From assembly GCF_032118995.1 (NCBI RefSeq), contig NC_092651.1:8038785-8102784 (forward strand): a DNA stretch of 64,000 bases, read 5' to 3'. The stretch is from Asterias amurensis. Its lineage: Eukaryota > Echinodermata > Asteroidea > Forcipulatida > Asteriidae. Under the pieces are notes generated by a model that made no database searches, had not been told where the DNA came from, and saw only the letters and a program-made list of their open reading frames with translations. Shown here piece after piece: positions 10,801 through 20,879 of the stretch. Position numbers and translations under genes: made by a program. Each line of letters begins with the position of its first letter. Positions within the stretch are counted from its first letter, which is position 1.

Positions 10801-13800
10801 TTCGATGTTGGGCATCTCCATCGGTTTGTACAGCGAATGTCAACTTTGCTATTTCGATGTTGGTCAACTTTGCTATTTCGATGTTGGTCAACTTTGCTAT
10901 TTCGATGTTGGACATTCAATATAAGTTTGTACAGCAAATGTCAACTTTGCTATTTCGATATTGGACATTCAATATGATTTTGTGCAGCAAATGTCAACTT
11001 TTTCGATGTTGGACATTCAATATGAGTTTGTACAGCAAATGTCAACTTTCCTATTTCGATATTGGACATTCAATATGATTTTGTGCAGCAAATGTCAACT
11101 TTGCTATTTCGATGTTGGACATTCAATATGAGTTTGTACAGCAAATGTCAACTTTGCTATTTCGATATTGGACATTCAATATGATTTTGTGCAGCAAATG
11201 TCAACTTTGCTATTTCGATATTGGACATTCAATATGAGTTTGTACAGCAAATGTCAACTTTGCTATTTCGATATTGGACATTCAATATGAGTTTGTTCAG
11301 CAAATATCAACTTTGCTATTTCGATATTGGACATTCAATATGAGTTTGTACAGCAAATGTCAACTTTGCTATTTCGATATTGGACATCCCCATCGGTTTG
11401 TACAGCGAATGTCAACTTTGCTATTTCGATGTTGGTCAACTTTGCTATTTCGATGTTGGACATTCAATATAAGTTTGTACAGCAAATGTCAACTTTCGAT
11501 ATTGGACATTCAATATGTATTTGTGCAGCAAATGTCAACTTTGCTATTTCGATGTTGTACATTCAATATAAGTTTGTACAGCAAATGCCAACTTTGCTAT
11601 TTCGATGTTGGACATTCAATATGATTTTGTGCAGCAAATGTCAACTTTGCTATTTCGATATTGGACATTCAATATGAGTTTGTACAGCAAATGTCAACTT
11701 TGCTATTTCGATATTGGACAATCAGTATGATTTTCTGCAGCAAATGTCAACTTTGCTATTTCGTTATTGGACATTCAATGTGATTTTCTGCAGCAAATGT
11801 CAACTTTGCTATTTCGTTATTGGACATTCAATATGAGTTTGTACAGCAAATGTCAACTTTGCTATTTCGATATTGGACATTCAATATGATTTTCTGCAGC
11901 AAATGTAAACTTTGCTATTTCGTTATTGGACATTCAATATGAGTTTGTACAGCAAATGTCAACTTTGCTATTTCGATATTGGACATTCAATATGGTTTTC
12001 AGCAGCAAATGTCAACTTTGCTATTTCGTTATTGGATATTCAATATGAGTTTGTACAGCAAATGTCAACTTTGCTATTTCGTTATTGGACATTCAATATG
12101 AGTTTGTACAGCAAATGTCAACTTTGCTATTTCGTTATTAGACATTCGATATGAGTCTGACAGCAAATGGCAACTTTCCTATTTCGACATTGGACATCCA
12201 ATGTGAGTTTGTACAGTGCTTTCAATACCATCCAGCCACATCTGCTTATTACAACATTAATTACAACATTAATTATAACTTAAATGTCAATCCTACAATA
12301 TCCCATGGATCTATATCTTTCTGTTAAATCGATGCCAGCAGGTCAAAATTAACTCCACCATTTCATCCATTCAGTACACCAATACGGGAGGCGTACTTTT
12401 TTCCTAGGACATACGTGGGCAATTAACATAAAATGGGTGTGTTTTTGCCCGAAAAACACTCTCGCGCATGCACGAGCTTTAGTGGTGACCGCAAGGGACC
12501 TTGGGCCACTGGTGGTGGTATGTGGAATGAAAATAGTTGTGGTAAATAAAGGGGAACCACACAACCTGCTTTTCTTCTACTACTACGCTTCACACAATGG
12601 TGTACAGGTTGTGATGAACCAGTCTACCTCCTCCTCCATTGTCTCACCATGGAGATATATGGTCTATTTTTAAACTGGGCACATTTGGTAATTATTGTTG
12701 AAGACCAGTATTTTCACTTGATTTGGTAATTATTGTCGAGGACAGTTTTTTCACTTGATGTATCCCAACTTGCATAAGATAACAAACCTTTGAAAAAAAC
12801 ACACTATTGTGGTTGCATAATTGTGTGTGCTCCAGATGCATATGTGCTGTTTGTAATGCAGTGTACTATTAAATTTCATTAAAAAAAAAAATTAGCGACC
12901 ACAACCGTTCATTATGACCGTCTGTCTATTTTCATAATTACCCTCCCTCCCCCTCCCAACCATATCCAAACGTATTTTATCGGGCAATCAAGACTTGGCG
13001 GTGAAAGCAAGCGCGACGCATTTTATGGACAAAAGGTAGAGTTGTACAAATACGCAGTTTTACATGGTACATGGTACTAAATATGATGTACATTGTACAT
13101 GTAACATGAACGCGTGTATGCGTGTATGTGTACATGTTTAATAATATGCATGAGTGTATTTCCACAACTATTATTACGTCGAAGTACGCATGTGCATGGG
13201 AAAATGTATAGTACGCTCATTTATGTAAATTGCCCACGTTCGTCCTAGGAAAAAAAATACGCATACGGGAGCCCCCCAGGGGTGTGTCATGTCACCTCTT
13301 TTGTACTAAATACCATATGATTTCATAAAATATGCAGATGATACAACCGCTGTGGGCTTTATGGATAGCAAACGTGATTTTAAAGGAACACGTTACCTTG
13401 GATCGTTCGAGTTGGTCTTTGAAAAGCGTTTGTAACCGTTTGTTGTGAAATGCAAATGGTTCGGATTTAAAGGAACACGTTGCCTTGGATCAGTCGAGTT
13501 GGTCTTTGAAAAGCATTTGTAACCGTTTGTTATAAAATATATATGGTTAGAAAGATGTTTAAAAAGTATAGAATACAATGATCCACACACATTTGCCTCG
13601 AAATTGCGTGGTTTTCCTTTTACTTTGCGAACTAACACAGTCGGCCATTTATGGGAGTCAACATTTTGACTCCCATAAATGGCCGACCGTGTTTGTCGAC
13701 GAGATAAAAGGAAAACCACGCAATTTAGAGTGATACTTGTGTGGATCATTATATTCTACTTTTAAAATATCTCTCTAATCATATGCATTCTATAACAATT

Positions 13801-14671
13801 GATTACATACGCTTTTCAAAGACCAACTCGACCGATCCAAGGCAACGTGTTCCTTTAAAGTAGAATATGATCCACACAAACATGCCTCGAAATTGCACGG
13901 TTTTCCTTTCATGTCGCGAAGAAACAAGGTCGGTTATTTTATGGAGTCAAAATTTTGGCTTCACAAAATGACAAACGGTTTCACACACTTTTGATCAAAG
14001 ACCAAATCGACCGATCCAAAGCAACGTGTTCCTAAAACAAGCTACAACAACGCTTATTTTACTCTCTAAATAGTGATCGTGCTATTTTACAATATTGTAC
14101 TACAAATCTGTACACCAAAGTTCTGTTTAACTTGTGTTAATGGGAACATGAGGGCTCAAGATAATGTTTAATTGGGTAGAGTATTCAAACATGCCAACAA
14201 AGTTATCGGTATTCAGCAGGCTGTACCGGGTGATTTATATAAATCTCTCCTTTTAAATAAAATCACATTTATTAGTTACGACAGCTCTCACCCACTTCAC
14301 TTGAAATTCCAGAAAAAGCCTTAGAAGCAATCGTTTTCTTCAAAGAGCCATCAAAACCCGATAGCGTTCATTTGTTCCGTCTACCATTTCCCGGGAAATG
14401 GCTCCGTAGTGGGAAAAGGGCTTTCGAAACTAGGCTATTAACATTGACTTACTTTTAGGACACGTCTTGCAGCATTCCCCATCAAGTTTCGTTCTACTGC
14501 TGGGATCGCAGGGTAGTTCTTGTGGACATGACTCAATCTGGCAACTCAAAGTGGAATTATCGCAGGTGCAGACTGTGCAGTCATTTGGCCTCAAAAAAAC
14601 ACCATGCATGTAAAGTTCGTAAGAGCGGTCACCAGGGAGCTTTGCAAAACATGGAAGATAATTAAGGACAC
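7816..14671 (-). CDS. secreted-type protein with two VWC domains and a novel C-terminal domain, 4 visible exons, 5' end not found
   Basis: Minus-strand exons 14671-14453, 10571-10374, 9424-8990 and 7883-7816 join in frame, all with phase-1 introns as expected for shuffled extracellular modules. They give about 305 residues. Two von Willebrand factor C domains come first, each with the ten-cysteine pattern (C, CxxCxC, C, C, C, CC, C) and a shared CDNSTLSCQ with an N-glycosylation sequon. Next comes a ~144-residue domain rich in alternating hydrophobic residues (TVRVWMSSSENG, FNDVSYGFDL) with four late cysteines, then a short tail and stop. VWC proteins of the chordin/CRIM type bind BMP-like ligands outside the cell; whether this one does is unknown. 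The signal peptide exon was not found. An AATAAA signal on the minus strand lies about 460 bp past the stop, near 7,356. Confidence 0.7.
8047..8175. mobile_element. short hairpin MITE (GGCAGCAGACTTAC family)
   Basis: Arms GGCAGCAGACTTACA and GTAAGTCTGCTGCC flank a short loop; the ends are GGGAGACCTTGGAACGCTA and TAGCGTCCTAAAATGG. Confidence 0.8.
8200..8765 (+). repeat. interspersed repeat E, copy 1
   Basis: Shares blocks with the complement of 29,107-29,530: CATTGGATAATATGACC, AAATGCAGTGACCAAAAGCT, GATTGG next to GAGGTTA, and GAAGTGTGACGTCAGATGTT. Contains the hairpin at 8,501. Confidence 0.65.
8501..8651. repeat. hairpin element, arms ~70 bp (GTGCGTTCGTTTAGCTTCC)
   Basis: Left arm GTGCGTTCGTTTAGCTTCC through TTCCAGGACGAACGTG; the right arm is the complement, ending GAAGCTAAACGAACGCAC. 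A similar hairpin is at 29,537-29,625. Confidence 0.85.
8990..9424 (-). CDS. exon encoding an unrecognised ~144-residue domain
   Basis: The acceptor is CCATACAG, the donor GTTAGC, phase 1 at both ends. It starts VSVNEINPEVPQASIKQGK and has beta-strand-like alternation (IALQLKVKYSEAIPWYKH, GVWTVRVWMS), then CQDAKFICAQF and SCVENTNCR. It resembles an extracellular beta-sandwich, but I match it to no named family. Confidence 0.7.
9852..9998. repeat. hairpin repeat, arms ~55 bp
   Basis: GAGAATACATTCTATTGGTT pairs with AACCAATAGAATGCGTTCTC, and outside them ACAACGATCACG pairs with TGTTCGTTATCG; the loop is GAGCGTGGGCGTAGTCTGCG. Confidence 0.75.
10080..10343 (+). mobile_element. family-D TTAA MITE, right end lost
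   Basis: The left end TTAAGGAACATTACAGAATTGG and the body (GATCGATCGGCCATCTGGGT, CATCATCATTAG) match the complete copy at 41,554. It breaks off about 30 bp from the VWC2 exon. Confidence 0.85.
10374..10571 (-). CDS. VWC domain exon 2
   Basis: The acceptor is CTTTTGTAG and the donor GTAAGT, phase 1 at both ends. Reads ELSCMYDDQIIRHGER, NDCSYCDCDNSTLSCQ and IEGECCKICG: a complete ten-cysteine VWC module. The relic of a TTAA-type MITE (family D) ends about 30 bp past the donor. Confidence 0.85.
10701..12217 (+). repeat. minisatellite, 53-bp unit, about 28 copies
   Basis: The unit contains CAAATGTCAACTTTGCTATT, then TCGATATTGGACATTCAATA. Successive CAAATG landmarks at 11,142 and 11,195 fix the 53-bp period. 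Two variants, TTTGTACAGC and TTTTGTGCAGC, often alternate, giving a 106-bp higher-order period in places. The first units carry a CATCCCCATCGG variant that reappears near 11,390. The array lies in the intron between the two VWC exons. Because 53 is not a multiple of three, the frames through it are artefacts. Confidence 0.95.
12380..13280. repeat. inverted arms ~60 bp apart by 0.8 kb (CCTAGGACxTACGTGGGCAAT)
   Basis: GGCGTACTTTTTTCCTAGGA plus ACGTGGGCAATT at 12,388-12,424 are repeated as the complement at 13,222-13,270. They may be the ends of a decayed element; the interior shows no coding frame. Confidence 0.55.
12676..12850 (-). mobile_element. family-1 MITE fragment
   Basis: GGTAATTATTG, then AAGACCAGTATTTTCACTTG occurs in a partly duplicated form, followed by GATGTATCCCAACTTGCAT. 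Decayed, with both ends incomplete. Confidence 0.6.
13380..14035 (+). mobile_element. family-H MITE, outer copy interrupted by a sister copy
   Basis: The left 87 bp (13,380-13,466) and the right part (13,859-14,035, GTAGAATATGATCCACACA) are the two halves of one element. They are separated by a complete second copy. Confidence 0.82.
13467..13858 (+). mobile_element. family-H MITE, inner copy nested at a TTAA of the outer copy
   Basis: TTAA at 13,467 and 13,855 flank AGGAACACGTTGCCTTGGAT and ATCCAAGGCAACGTGTTCCT. The interrupted site corresponds to the single TTAA inside the family consensus before AAGTAGAATA. Confidence 0.88.
14365..14436. mobile_element. solo terminal fragment of the 1.86-kb TIR element family
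   Basis: The segment with CATTTCCCGGGAAATGGC and then GTAGTGGGAAAAGGGCTTTC matches the terminal region of the element at 17,103-18,962. It lies in the VWC gene intron, about 15 bp beyond the VWC1 donor. Confidence 0.6.
14453..14671 (-). CDS. VWC domain exon 1
   Basis: The acceptor is CATTTTTGTAG and the donor GTAAGT, phase 1 at both ends. The domain runs from PCFAKLPGDRSYELYMHG through NDCTVCTCDNSTLSCQ to LDGECCKTCP, with all ten VWC cysteines. Upstream exons must exist but none is evident before the duplicated block at 15.74 kb. Confidence 0.85.
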
Positions 14672-15084
14672 CTACAAAAATGTTAAGAAAAGATACATAC
14701 AAAGACTATTCATCAAAGCTTCGAGGTGGTTTTGTTGTGTCAAAAGTTTTATCATTACACCACGAATAAAAATTATTCAAACAAAATCCCTAATTCAGGG
14801 TCTCTGCTTTAACCCATAGTTGGCAAATGGAAACAATATAAAGATGTTTGAAGCTTTGCATGGTGTAAAATAGAGAAGAATTAGCTATAAATATGAGTAA
14901 AACTGCTGGTACAACCATGTAAGCTTGAGGGAGTGTTGGCTCTGAATAGAGCCGATTTTGGTCTCGACGTTTCGAACAGTTTACTCTGCTCGTCTTCGGA
15001 AGAAAAATTCTCTTTTCTTCTGAAGACGAGCCCAGTATGCTTTATTCTTAAAAAATGAAGTTGTCTACAAGGCAAAGTGTTTCT

Positions 15085-15397
15085 TTAAAGGCAGTGGACA
15101 CTGTTGGTAATTCCGAAAAATAGTTATTAGCATAAAACCCTACTTGGTAACGAGTAATGGGGAGAGGTTGGTAGTATAAAACATTGTGAGAAACGGCTCC
15201 CTCTAAAGTGGAGTAGTTTTCAAGAAAGAAGTAATTTCCACGAATTTGTTTTCGAGACCTCAGATTTGGAGTTTGAGGTTTCGAAATCAAGCATCGGAAA
15301 GCACACAACTTCGTGTGACAAGGGTGTTTTTTCCTTTCATTGTTATCTCGCAACTTTGACGACCGATTGAGTTACCAATAGAGCCCAGTGTCTTTAA
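15085..15397 (+). mobile_element. family-1 TTAA MITE, complete
   Basis: TTAA at 15,085-15,088 is followed by AGGCAGTGGACACTGTTGG. The right end CCAATAGAGCCCAGTGTCT precedes TTAA at 15,394-15,397. The internal GAGACCTCAG hairpin is present. Confidence 0.88.
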
Positions 15398-15536
15398 AAT
15401 AATGTATATTAATATTCAACAAACTAACATTTGAAAATTTCAAAACGTGGTCGCGCCGAAAATCTGGAATAGGAATATATCAGAATCTGAGAAAAATTTC
15501 CGCGTAGGAACGCTTCTCAGATTCAAATGTTAGGGT

Positions 15537-15560
15537 GGTTAGGGTTAGGGTTAGGGTTAA
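15537..15560 (+). repeat. short interstitial TTAGGG run
   Basis: Three to four TTAGGG units in a row, the metazoan telomere motif. Too short for a telomere. Confidence 0.85.
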
Positions 15561-16324
15561 AACTGACCACATTACTTCAAAGTGAAATGTTTCTCAAATT
15601 GGTTTATACTATCGAAAGCTGCTGTAGATTTCTAACTAATAAGTTCTTATTGCAATTAATATTAAGAGTGATTATCAAATGTATACCTTCCCTTCAATGA
15701 AGTCATAGTTCTCATAACAACCACACATTGTCCTATACAAATCAGTTTTAAAAGTATATTCATGTATATAATAAAATAAGTATTGTGTTAATATCTCACT
15801 TTGAAGTATTTTTACTTATGTAAAGTACTCGTATTATACAGTACTTGCTATTCGGCATTCGGTTATTTGATTAGTTTGTACCTGGAAACTTTAATCGTTA
15901 TCAAAGAATGAAGTATGTTCTTGGCTACTGTACCAGTTGGACACTCTGGTAGTCGGCAGTAGCCTTTTTTTTAAATAAGATGTCAGAATATCGGGCCCAA
16001 CGAAAACCGAACCGCTGAAAACATTTCCCGACCTTTGCCGACGTCATGTTGCCCCTATACGTTGTGACCCAAAGGGGTAGGGCCTAAAACGTCATATAGA
16101 CTTTTATCACGGTGTGGCCATCTTAATTTTACATCATTCCAAATAATTGTATACCAAACTGAGGCTGGACGAAATAATAGTCTGGTGCTATGTTTACGCA
16201 ATGGAGCATTCATTACTGTTATGGAAACAGGGAACATGACCAAGATGGTGACAGCGTGATAAATAGTACTATGTTGTTATCTTATCTTTATGCTAGATTC
16301 ATAACACAATTATGATGTTTACCT

Positions 16325-16459
16325 GATGACAATGACGAGTATGATTCGTCTTCTGACAATCCTTCATCAGCCAAACAGCAAGCTACAGCAATAGATAAGA
16401 CCAAGAGGCCTCGACATCCTACAAAAACAAACATGACAATAACACCCAATACTTCTTAG
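16325..16459 (+). other. acidic open segment shared by both duplicons (right)
   Basis: Reads DDNDEYDSSSDNPSSAK, then the same Lys/Arg-rich tail and TAG as the left copy. Differences from the left are replacements (Ala/Asp, Ala/Ser) rather than silent changes, giving no sign of purifying selection. Confidence 0.3.
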
Positions 16460-16762
16460 TTACTTATTGGAAGAACAACACCACTCAGTCAGGCAAACTT
16501 GTTCCAGCACCAGGCTCACTGAATCAGTAACTTGTTGCAGCTTGCTTATATAGCTTTGGTGTCAGCATTGAAATAACCAATAGGGTACCTCCAATAAGTA
16601 ACTACATTCCCGCATGGAGGACTGTTAGCGCATCGGGTGAGTGGAACCTGATATTATGCTGACACTTGCTAAAAGTTTCAAGCGACGTGACACAGCACAA
16701 CAGTTTCTAGGAACCTGTTTTTATGTTCTGATGACTGTAGCAGACCGTCGGTTCGATGATCT

Positions 16763-17006
16763 GGGCCCAATTTCATAAAGCTGCTAAGCACAAAAACTTG
16801 CTTAGCATGAAATTTCTTTCTTGATTAAAACAGGATTTCCAACCAAATTTCCCATTGTTGCATAATTGCTTGTTACTGGTATTCAGCTGTTGTTGTTTGC
16901 TTTTAACCTGAAAATCACGTGAAAATTTAGTTGGTAAATTTTATCAAGGAAGAAATTTCATGCCAAGCAAATTGTTGTGCTAAGCAGCTTTATGAAATTG
17001 GGCCCA
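16763..17006. mobile_element. fold-back MITE, GGGCCC family (right duplicon)
   Basis: Orthologue by duplication of the element at 1,059-1,306. Same ends and the same inner hairpin arms. Confidence 0.88.
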
Positions 17007-17102
17007 GTTGGGGTGGGTTGGACAGACATTGTTTTGCATGAAGAAGAGAAAACAGTGAGAGAAGCAAAGGGAACTGATGAAACAAACATTCAAACATAAC
17101 AT

Positions 17103-18962
17103 AATAGCGCCTTTTCACACTACAGAGCCATTTCCCGGGAAATAAACTCCCGGGAAACAACCCCACCGCCACCCCAGCAACCGTTCTCACTATCCCAATT
17201 TGGTAACTCCCGGGAGTACTTTTCCCCAGGAATATGCACGGTCGTTTCACACTTACGATCAAACCCCAGGAAATGTGGTAAACAGGTCAGCCCATGCGGA
17301 AGTTACCAATGTTTGTTGACGGAGGTCCGTTCCCACAATGCCACACGGCCGGCTGCAAAATCCTTGCCACATGCGACCCAAAATGGCTGCACGTGTGTAT
17401 TTGCGTGTTGTTATACCAATATTTATGTGATTACGGCGGAGAAGAAGTCTTGCAGTTCGGGGAAGACGTCGCTGACGGCATGTCAGGAGAAGACGATTGC
17501 TGTGACAGTGTTTTAAAGACATCGGTATAACAATCGGATGGAATTTGTCGTGCGGTTGACGGGTTTCGTGGCACTTGCTGGAAGTATTGGTCAAAGGTCA
17601 ATCTGGTCTACCAAGAAGAGCGGCCACTGGTGGGAGCAAGTTGCTATTAGAAAATGCGAAAGGGAGCTCTCTACTCTGCGAAAGCTTTTTTTCTTATGAG
17701 AACTGTAATTGAATGGACGTTTGTGTCCGCGTTTTACCCAGAGGTTTTGTGTTGGCATTCATCTAAATTTTTGCCTGTTCACACTATAGTTATTTCCCGG
17801 GAAATGACGTTTTCCCGGGAAATAATCAACCCTGCTCAGGGGCAGGGTTAAGGGAATCAACCCTGGGGTAAGGCCTAGTAATTTTCTGAATGGCATTTTC
17901 GAAGATTGCATAATAATGTCCATGATGTTAGGGTCAAGGTAATTAAAGGTTTTATAGAAAAAACACCGCATGGTCGATTTTGCACAATCTGACAATAGCA
18001 GTAGAAAGAAAAAGAAGCAATCTTCCCTTCCCAACATCAACAGTGCTGTTTTCCCTTTGTACAGAGAAAGAACACTGAATAGGCTTTAACCCTATATTGG
18101 CTAGCATTTTTTCATGGCTTCATAAAGACCTTTACATGTATAAAAAAAATGTTTTTGTTTTCGAAAACTTTTAGGCTCTGAAAAACAAAACTATTATCCT
18201 ACCGACCTATAGTCTTTTTTCCCAAGGTTTTCAGTTTTTATCTGCAATGGGCAGGGGTCCGTTCATATCCAGCTTCACGCAGGCAGTCATCAGCCAATTT
18301 TGAGAAAACTTTCCCGTTTCTTGTAGGCAACTAGTTTCAAAGTGTTATCATCACTCCATCGGTCACTTCTACCCATCGTAAGAAATTGAGCAACAAATTG
18401 AACTAAAATATTTACTGTCAGGTGGAAGACAGCAATGTCGATCGAAGAACTCTGGACAACAAAAGTCCACCAACGGCCAAGTACATGTAAATAAGATATA
18501 CCATACACACATGGCGTGTGTACGAAAAGGAAGCTTGTTCACGCCAACTATTTACTGTATTCCTATTCCATTCACGTGGTCAATTTTTTAAATTAATATA
18601 TTAATTTGTAAATTACAGATGTAATTCACTTTTATTTTCGTACCTAAACGTAAACACTTTCAGAAGGAGAAAACAAAAAAAAGGGCTATTGTTACCACAC
18701 GAATTATTTGGCGCGCTATTTTTGACGTCTGTGACCTTTCGAGGTTAACGACGTCTCAACACAGTGGAAGTAAAAGGTGGGGTAAGTTAAACCCGCTTTC
18801 GTTCTCACTAGCTGCTTTTCCCGGGAAAAACGTTTTTCCCCGGGGTTAACTCCTTTAACCCTACCCCTTAACTGGGTAAATTATTTCCCGGGAAAATGTT
18901 ATTAGTGTGAACAGATCGACTAACATTTCCCGGGAAATACCTGTAGTGTGAAAAGGGCTATA
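17103..18962. mobile_element. ~1.86-kb TIR DNA element, superfamily unknown
   Basis: Ends are inverted: left TAGCGCCTTTTCACACTACA, right complement TAGCCCTTTTCACACTAC, both running into TTTCCCGGGAAA-type palindromes. The left duplicon (about 1,400) has the uninterrupted sequence, defining the insert. It is flanked by TA. CCCGGGA palindromes recur subterminally (17,143-17,165; 17,216; 17,796-17,825; 18,818-18,845; 18,886-18,940). Internal coding is weak: a minus-strand MGRSDRWSDDNTLKLV start near 18,380 resembles the start of a Myb/MADF-like DNA-binding protein. No transposase domain was recognised, so it is probably non-autonomous. Confidence 0.75.
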
Positions 18963-20879
18963 GATGCACCCCGTTGTGCAAATTGTTCACATTCACCGCA
19001 GCAAGAACCCACCTATATCTAATGTCATTTCGGGCATAGCTAAGCGATTGTATGGGGTCCATGTCTGTTTGAATTAGAGTTTAGAATGTATTTGAATATA
19101 TATCGGATCACAGACAACTCTAAACAGTTGAGACAGTTGCAAGAATAATGTTTCTTTACATCCGGAAAAGAGAAGTGTACAAGTGTATAATGTTTCTAGA
19201 TGACATGGAAACATTATACATTCGTATATTTTCTATTTTGATGACTGTTGATGTTTTTAATGAAGACAGGTTGACGTTAGTATGGAAACTTACAAAACGA
19301 CGTTACTTCAGAGGGATCCGTTACTGTGAACAAGTTTGCACCATTATAAAAGTATGTTTTGTCTGATGTCCCTTCAAAGCCACCATCGTTTTTTAACGTT
19401 TGGATTTAGTCATTTTGGAGAGTGCTCTGTTATGAAAACAAGCATTTTATTTCCACAAACCTTAACTTTCTTTAAGTACACCATGCATCTGGTCTACCTC
19501 GTGGTTATTCACACTGTAGTCCAGTTCGTGAGAAGTACTGGCAGTTGGTGATGTCAGTTAATAGTCTAGTCATTGACAGTAATTCAAACGACAGCAATTT
19601 ATATAGGGTCCCTTGCTACATTTTAGCATGGTTGTAAAATGTAGCAATGTTTGCAATGTTACAAGATTTTGCAAGAGAACTTGGACGGTAGCAGAAATTG
19701 TTGTCCTTTCACTTGAGATACATTTTGTAATTTGTATAACCATGCTACAATTTAGCAAGGGACACTTGCTAAATTGCTCACGTGTGAAGGGGCTTAGGAT
19801 TACATCCCACAATATAATATGTATGGATGGAATTTCTACAGAATCCGAATTTGTTTGAGGACCTACTATAATACCCCAAAATAACAAACACTTCTGCCAA
19901 AGTTTTGTATATACACACCCTCAAGTTTACTGCTGAAAAGTTTGTTACTGACGGTTTCATGGTCCATGGCTGACTTTCCAGTAAAACGACGTCATGGTTT
20001 TTGTACACTATGGTTATTGTATGTTAAATATGAACTTCTGACTTCCGATGATCCCTTCATTACATTAAACAACCGCACGCAGTGTTCTTAACCATGACGT
20101 CATTGTCTGGAATGTCACCCGTGTGGATCGTTATTTGTTCTTCAAATTGTTTCGTTTAAAAGATTGCTTATAAACAAATGACCAGCAATATCAAACAAAC
20201 AACTTGGCAACCTTGGAGGGTGTATAGGCTCAAGCCCCCCCCCCCCCAAAAAAAAAAAAAAAAAAAAAAAACACCGGTACATTGCAATGCTGTATTGACA
20301 ATGGTCTCAGTGTATCCATTTTTAAATGTCTGCTAAGTTCATTACTAAGTTCTCTGAATCTATAGTATCACAAACAACGCTAAGCAGTTTAGACAGTTGC
20401 AAGTGTAATGCGTCTTCACAGCTGGAAACATTATACACTTATATATAATTATCTTTTGATGACTTTAGACGTATCAGATTCAACTACCTCCTGTTGTGTT
20501 CAAAACCATGACCGATCATTTTTCTTAAAAGTCACTCGTGTGCATCGTTCAAATATTCAAACAGTCGGGAGAAGAGCCTTCAATGACTAGTTCACTGTCT
20601 TGTGTGATCCATCCAATTTACAAAAGAGTCTTTTTTGAAAAATTGGGAAATATTAACAAGTCTCTATTCTCAGATAAACTGGTCTCAAATGCCACTATAG
20701 ACATTTATCACGGTGCGGCCATCTTGAATTTCTCCCATCTTATCAAACCGAGGCTGGAAAAACAAAATAGTCTGGTTCATATTTGCAAAATGATTATTAG
20801 CATTCCTTATTGTTATTCGATACGAGAAACAAGACCAAGATGGAGGCAGCATGAAAGAGATTGATACAAATCAGATCAA

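Larger units (their letters stand above)
15740..20870 (+). repeat. segmental duplication, right copy
   Basis: Direct-orientation counterpart of 1-5,730, about 15.7 kb away. It uniquely contains the TIR element at 17,103-18,962. The two copies flank the visible VWC exons, an arrangement that could support unequal crossing-over. Confidence 0.92.

Noticed and set aside
10704..12154. Several overlapping 60-120 codon frames with repeated VQQMSTLLF-like and CQLCYFD-like peptides
   Set aside because: They are translations of the 53-bp minisatellite. The period is not a multiple of three and every frame looks equally repetitive.
10701..12217. CRISPR-like regular array
   Set aside because: Units are contiguous with no unique spacers, and the DNA is eukaryotic.
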